From Patiriisocius sp047731265 (lineage in GTDB: Bacteria > Bacteroidota > Bacteroidia > Flavobacteriales > Flavobacteriaceae), in NCBI RefSeq assembly GCF_047731265.1, contig NZ_CP159835.1, positions 868,001-932,000 on the forward strand: 64,000 bases of DNA, given 5' to 3'. This document shows, piece after piece, positions 62,884 through 64,000 of the stretch. The notes below the pieces were generated by a model, which was not told the DNA's origin, did no database searches, and saw nothing but the letters and a program-made list of their open reading frames with translations. Made by a program: the position numbers and the translations under genes. Within the stretch, counting starts at the first letter, position 1. Each line of letters opens with the position of its first letter.

Positions 62884-63282
62884 ATGAGGCAAAGTTTTCT
62901 TCTATTTATAGCAGTTTCCCTAACGCTTCTTATTTGCAAAAAAGATAGCGCTATTAGTTCACAAGATACCCCTAGATTAATTGACTCAGATTCTTCTATA
63001 ATTGCACAAAAAAAAACGAACCACAATCCTAATGGTTTTGAGACACCGAAATCTCTAGTAGATCAACAAAATCAGGAACAGAATAACCATTCTATTAAAT
63101 TTTTTGAAAGAGACGCCATTAATAATTTCATTTTTATTGGAGATTTATTCCAGGCAAAGGAGATGGATCCCATTGAGTTCTATGGAACATTTGATCCCCA
63201 AAAGTTAGCTGTCAATTATTTCCCGGACAATGCTCTATTTGTAATCTATTTCAACCACAAAGGCTTGCTCGAAATAGGTTAA
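62884..63282 (+). CDS. Hypothetical exported protein (132 aa)
   Basis: A 132-aa protein with an N-terminal hydrophobic segment ending LLICKKDSA, possibly a lipobox with Cys18, then a Ser/Gln/Asn-rich linker (to about residue 70) and a short folded end with FERDAINNFIFIGDLFQAKE and YFPDNALFVIYFNHKGLLEIG. I do not recognise it. It lies between the suf operon and DUF2480. It may be shortened at the C-terminus, as it stops within strand-like sequence. Confidence 0.55.
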   Translation: MRQSFLLFIAVSLTLLICKKDSAISSQDTPRLIDSDSSIIAQKKTNHNPNGFETPKSLVDQQNQEQNNHSIKFFERDAINNFIFIGDLFQAKEMDPIEFYGTFDPQKLAVNYFPDNALFVIYFNHKGLLEIG

Positions 63283-63453
63283 CGCTCATGTGATACGAAT
63301 GAAATGATTAGCTAGGAACCGCTGAAACATATTTTGAAAATGGAGGGTTTTTTTTTAATTTGATGAACTGTTATATTTATAAAGTAAATTCCTGTAATAC
63401 AAAACATTGAAATAATAGATTCTACTATTAAAAACGATTCCATCAAAATTCAT

Positions 63454-63558
63454 ATGAATTTGAGAGAATTATTACGAATTGTGGAGAAGTGTCCATCATC
63501 CGTAAAATTAATTAGAAAACAAATACTATATTATAAAATTGTAAGTAAGACCCTATAA
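63454..63558 (+). other. Possible 34-aa open frame or remnant
   Basis: An ATG-initiated frame (MNLRELLRIVEKC...) stays open back to a stop 19 codons upstream and ends five bases before the DUF2480 start. Its amphipathic, Lys/Arg-rich pattern looks protein-like, but it is too short to judge. The rest of 63283-63563 shows nothing I can support. Confidence 0.2.
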
Positions 63559-63563
63559 TTAAA

Positions 63564-64000
63564 ATGGAAAAAGAAATCATAAACCGCGTAGCAAAAAGCC
63601 CACTTCTAACAATAGATTTAGAAGATTTATATCCTGAAGGAAAACGTGTACGATTAGACATTTCGCCTTGGTTACTAGAAGGTATTGTTTTAAAAGAAAA
63701 AGATTTTAGAGCGGCGGTGGACGCTCATAATTGGGAGCAATATCAGGATACATATGTGGCTATGCATTGCAGTACAAATGCAATAATTCCTGCTTGGGCC
63801 TTTATGCTGGTTGCGGCACACTTGTCTCCTTTTTCAAAAAAAATCATTCAAGGTAATTTAGAACTTTTAGAAACAGTTTTGTATTCTGATATCATAACTC
63901 AATTAGATCCTACTCCGTTTATGGACAAGTCGATAATCATCAAAGGATGCACATCAAAACCAATTCCTCCTTCGGCATACAGCGATTTGGTAAAAAAAAT
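63564..64000 (+). CDS. DUF2480 family protein, 3' end outside the window
   Basis: The first 145 residues of a DUF2480 protein: MEKEIINRVAKSPLLTIDLE, ISPWLLEGIVLKEKDFR, CSTNAIIPAWAFMLVAAHL and IIIKGCTSKPIPPSAY. The family is confined mostly to Bacteroidota, often lies next to suf genes, and has no known function; conserved Cys in MHCST and IKGCTSK suggest a metal or Fe-S role. The family is about 170 aa, so little is missing. Confidence 0.88.
   Translation, partial: MEKEIINRVAKSPLLTIDLEDLYPEGKRVRLDISPWLLEGIVLKEKDFRAAVDAHNWEQYQDTYVAMHCSTNAIIPAWAFMLVAAHLSPFSKKIIQGNLELLETVLYSDIITQLDPTPFMDKSIIIKGCTSKPIPPSAYSDLVKK

Noticed and set aside
1..64000. tRNA, rRNA, integrase or transposase genes
   Set aside because: I looked for cloverleaf arms with TTCRA loops, rRNA motifs and recombinase or DDE motifs and saw none; a covariance-model scan would be needed to exclude small RNAs.

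Overview
The window is a low-GC, densely coded chromosomal segment of a marine-type Flavobacteriaceae (Bacteroidota). Supporting marks seen in the sequence: six secreted proteins carry type A C-terminal sorting domains of the type IX secretion system (T9SS); most starts lack a Shine-Dalgarno; several promoters fit TTG-N(18-20)-TAnnTTTG; succinate dehydrogenase has the Bacteroidota sdhC-A-B order; and gene families are typical flavobacterial ones (DUF2480, suf operon with IscA/SufA first, dimeric GlyRS). No rRNA, tRNA, CRISPR, integrase or intact insertion sequence was seen.

Layout. 0.2-2.5 kb (minus): redox-stress operon DoxX-like / OhrR-type MarR / nitroreductase / DJ-1-PfpI. 2.7-6.1 kb (minus): Tas-like aldo-keto reductase, then exonuclease III followed by two tiny membrane proteins and an OmpA-like lipoprotein, the last four linked by ATGA overlaps. 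6.4-15.3 kb: a large outer-membrane protein and two paralogous T9SS cargo proteins. 15.5-28.3 kb: small lipoprotein, glyQS, orphan TPR hybrid histidine kinase, methionine aminotransferase, katG, ankyrin protein, omega-amidase-like nitrilase, Ig-like lipoprotein, ComF protein, coiled-coil protein. 28.4-32.1 kb (minus): sdhCAB, with sdhB broken by a one-base frameshift near its 5' end. 32.2-41.2 kb (minus): four surface/secreted proteins, including a BNR-repeat protein and one built of four 702-bp tandem repeats; between the last two is a 608-bp spacer holding a structured, start-less open frame. 41.5-49.3 kb: Crp-type regulator, aminopeptidase P, a decayed spot with a truncated Nudix gene, an OYE/TetR/carboxymuconolactone-decarboxylase module with a clear operator palindrome, BrnQ-type transporter, alpha/beta hydrolase. 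49.5-50.5 kb: thiL (minus). 50.8-55.6 kb (plus): four-gene surface operon of a choice-of-anchor-B T9SS protein, a seven-repeat propeller lipoprotein, an MbnP-family lipoprotein and a diheme peroxidase of the CcpA/MbnH superfamily. 55.8-62.7 kb (plus): suf Fe-S assembly operon (sufA-like, B, lipoprotein, C, D, S, META lipoprotein, E, T), followed by a hypothetical and a DUF2480 gene cut by the window end.

Functional links. The aminotransferase and nitrilase can act together (glutamine-dependent transamination followed by 2-oxoglutaramate hydrolysis), although katG and the ankyrin gene now lie between them. The most notable candidate system is the MbnP/diheme-peroxidase operon: in methanotrophs MbnH oxidises a Trp of MbnP to make a copper site; here the pair occurs without a methanobactin precursor but with two beta-propeller surface proteins, and all three lipoproteins have an acidic patch after the lipid cysteine that in Bacteroidota can signal surface export.
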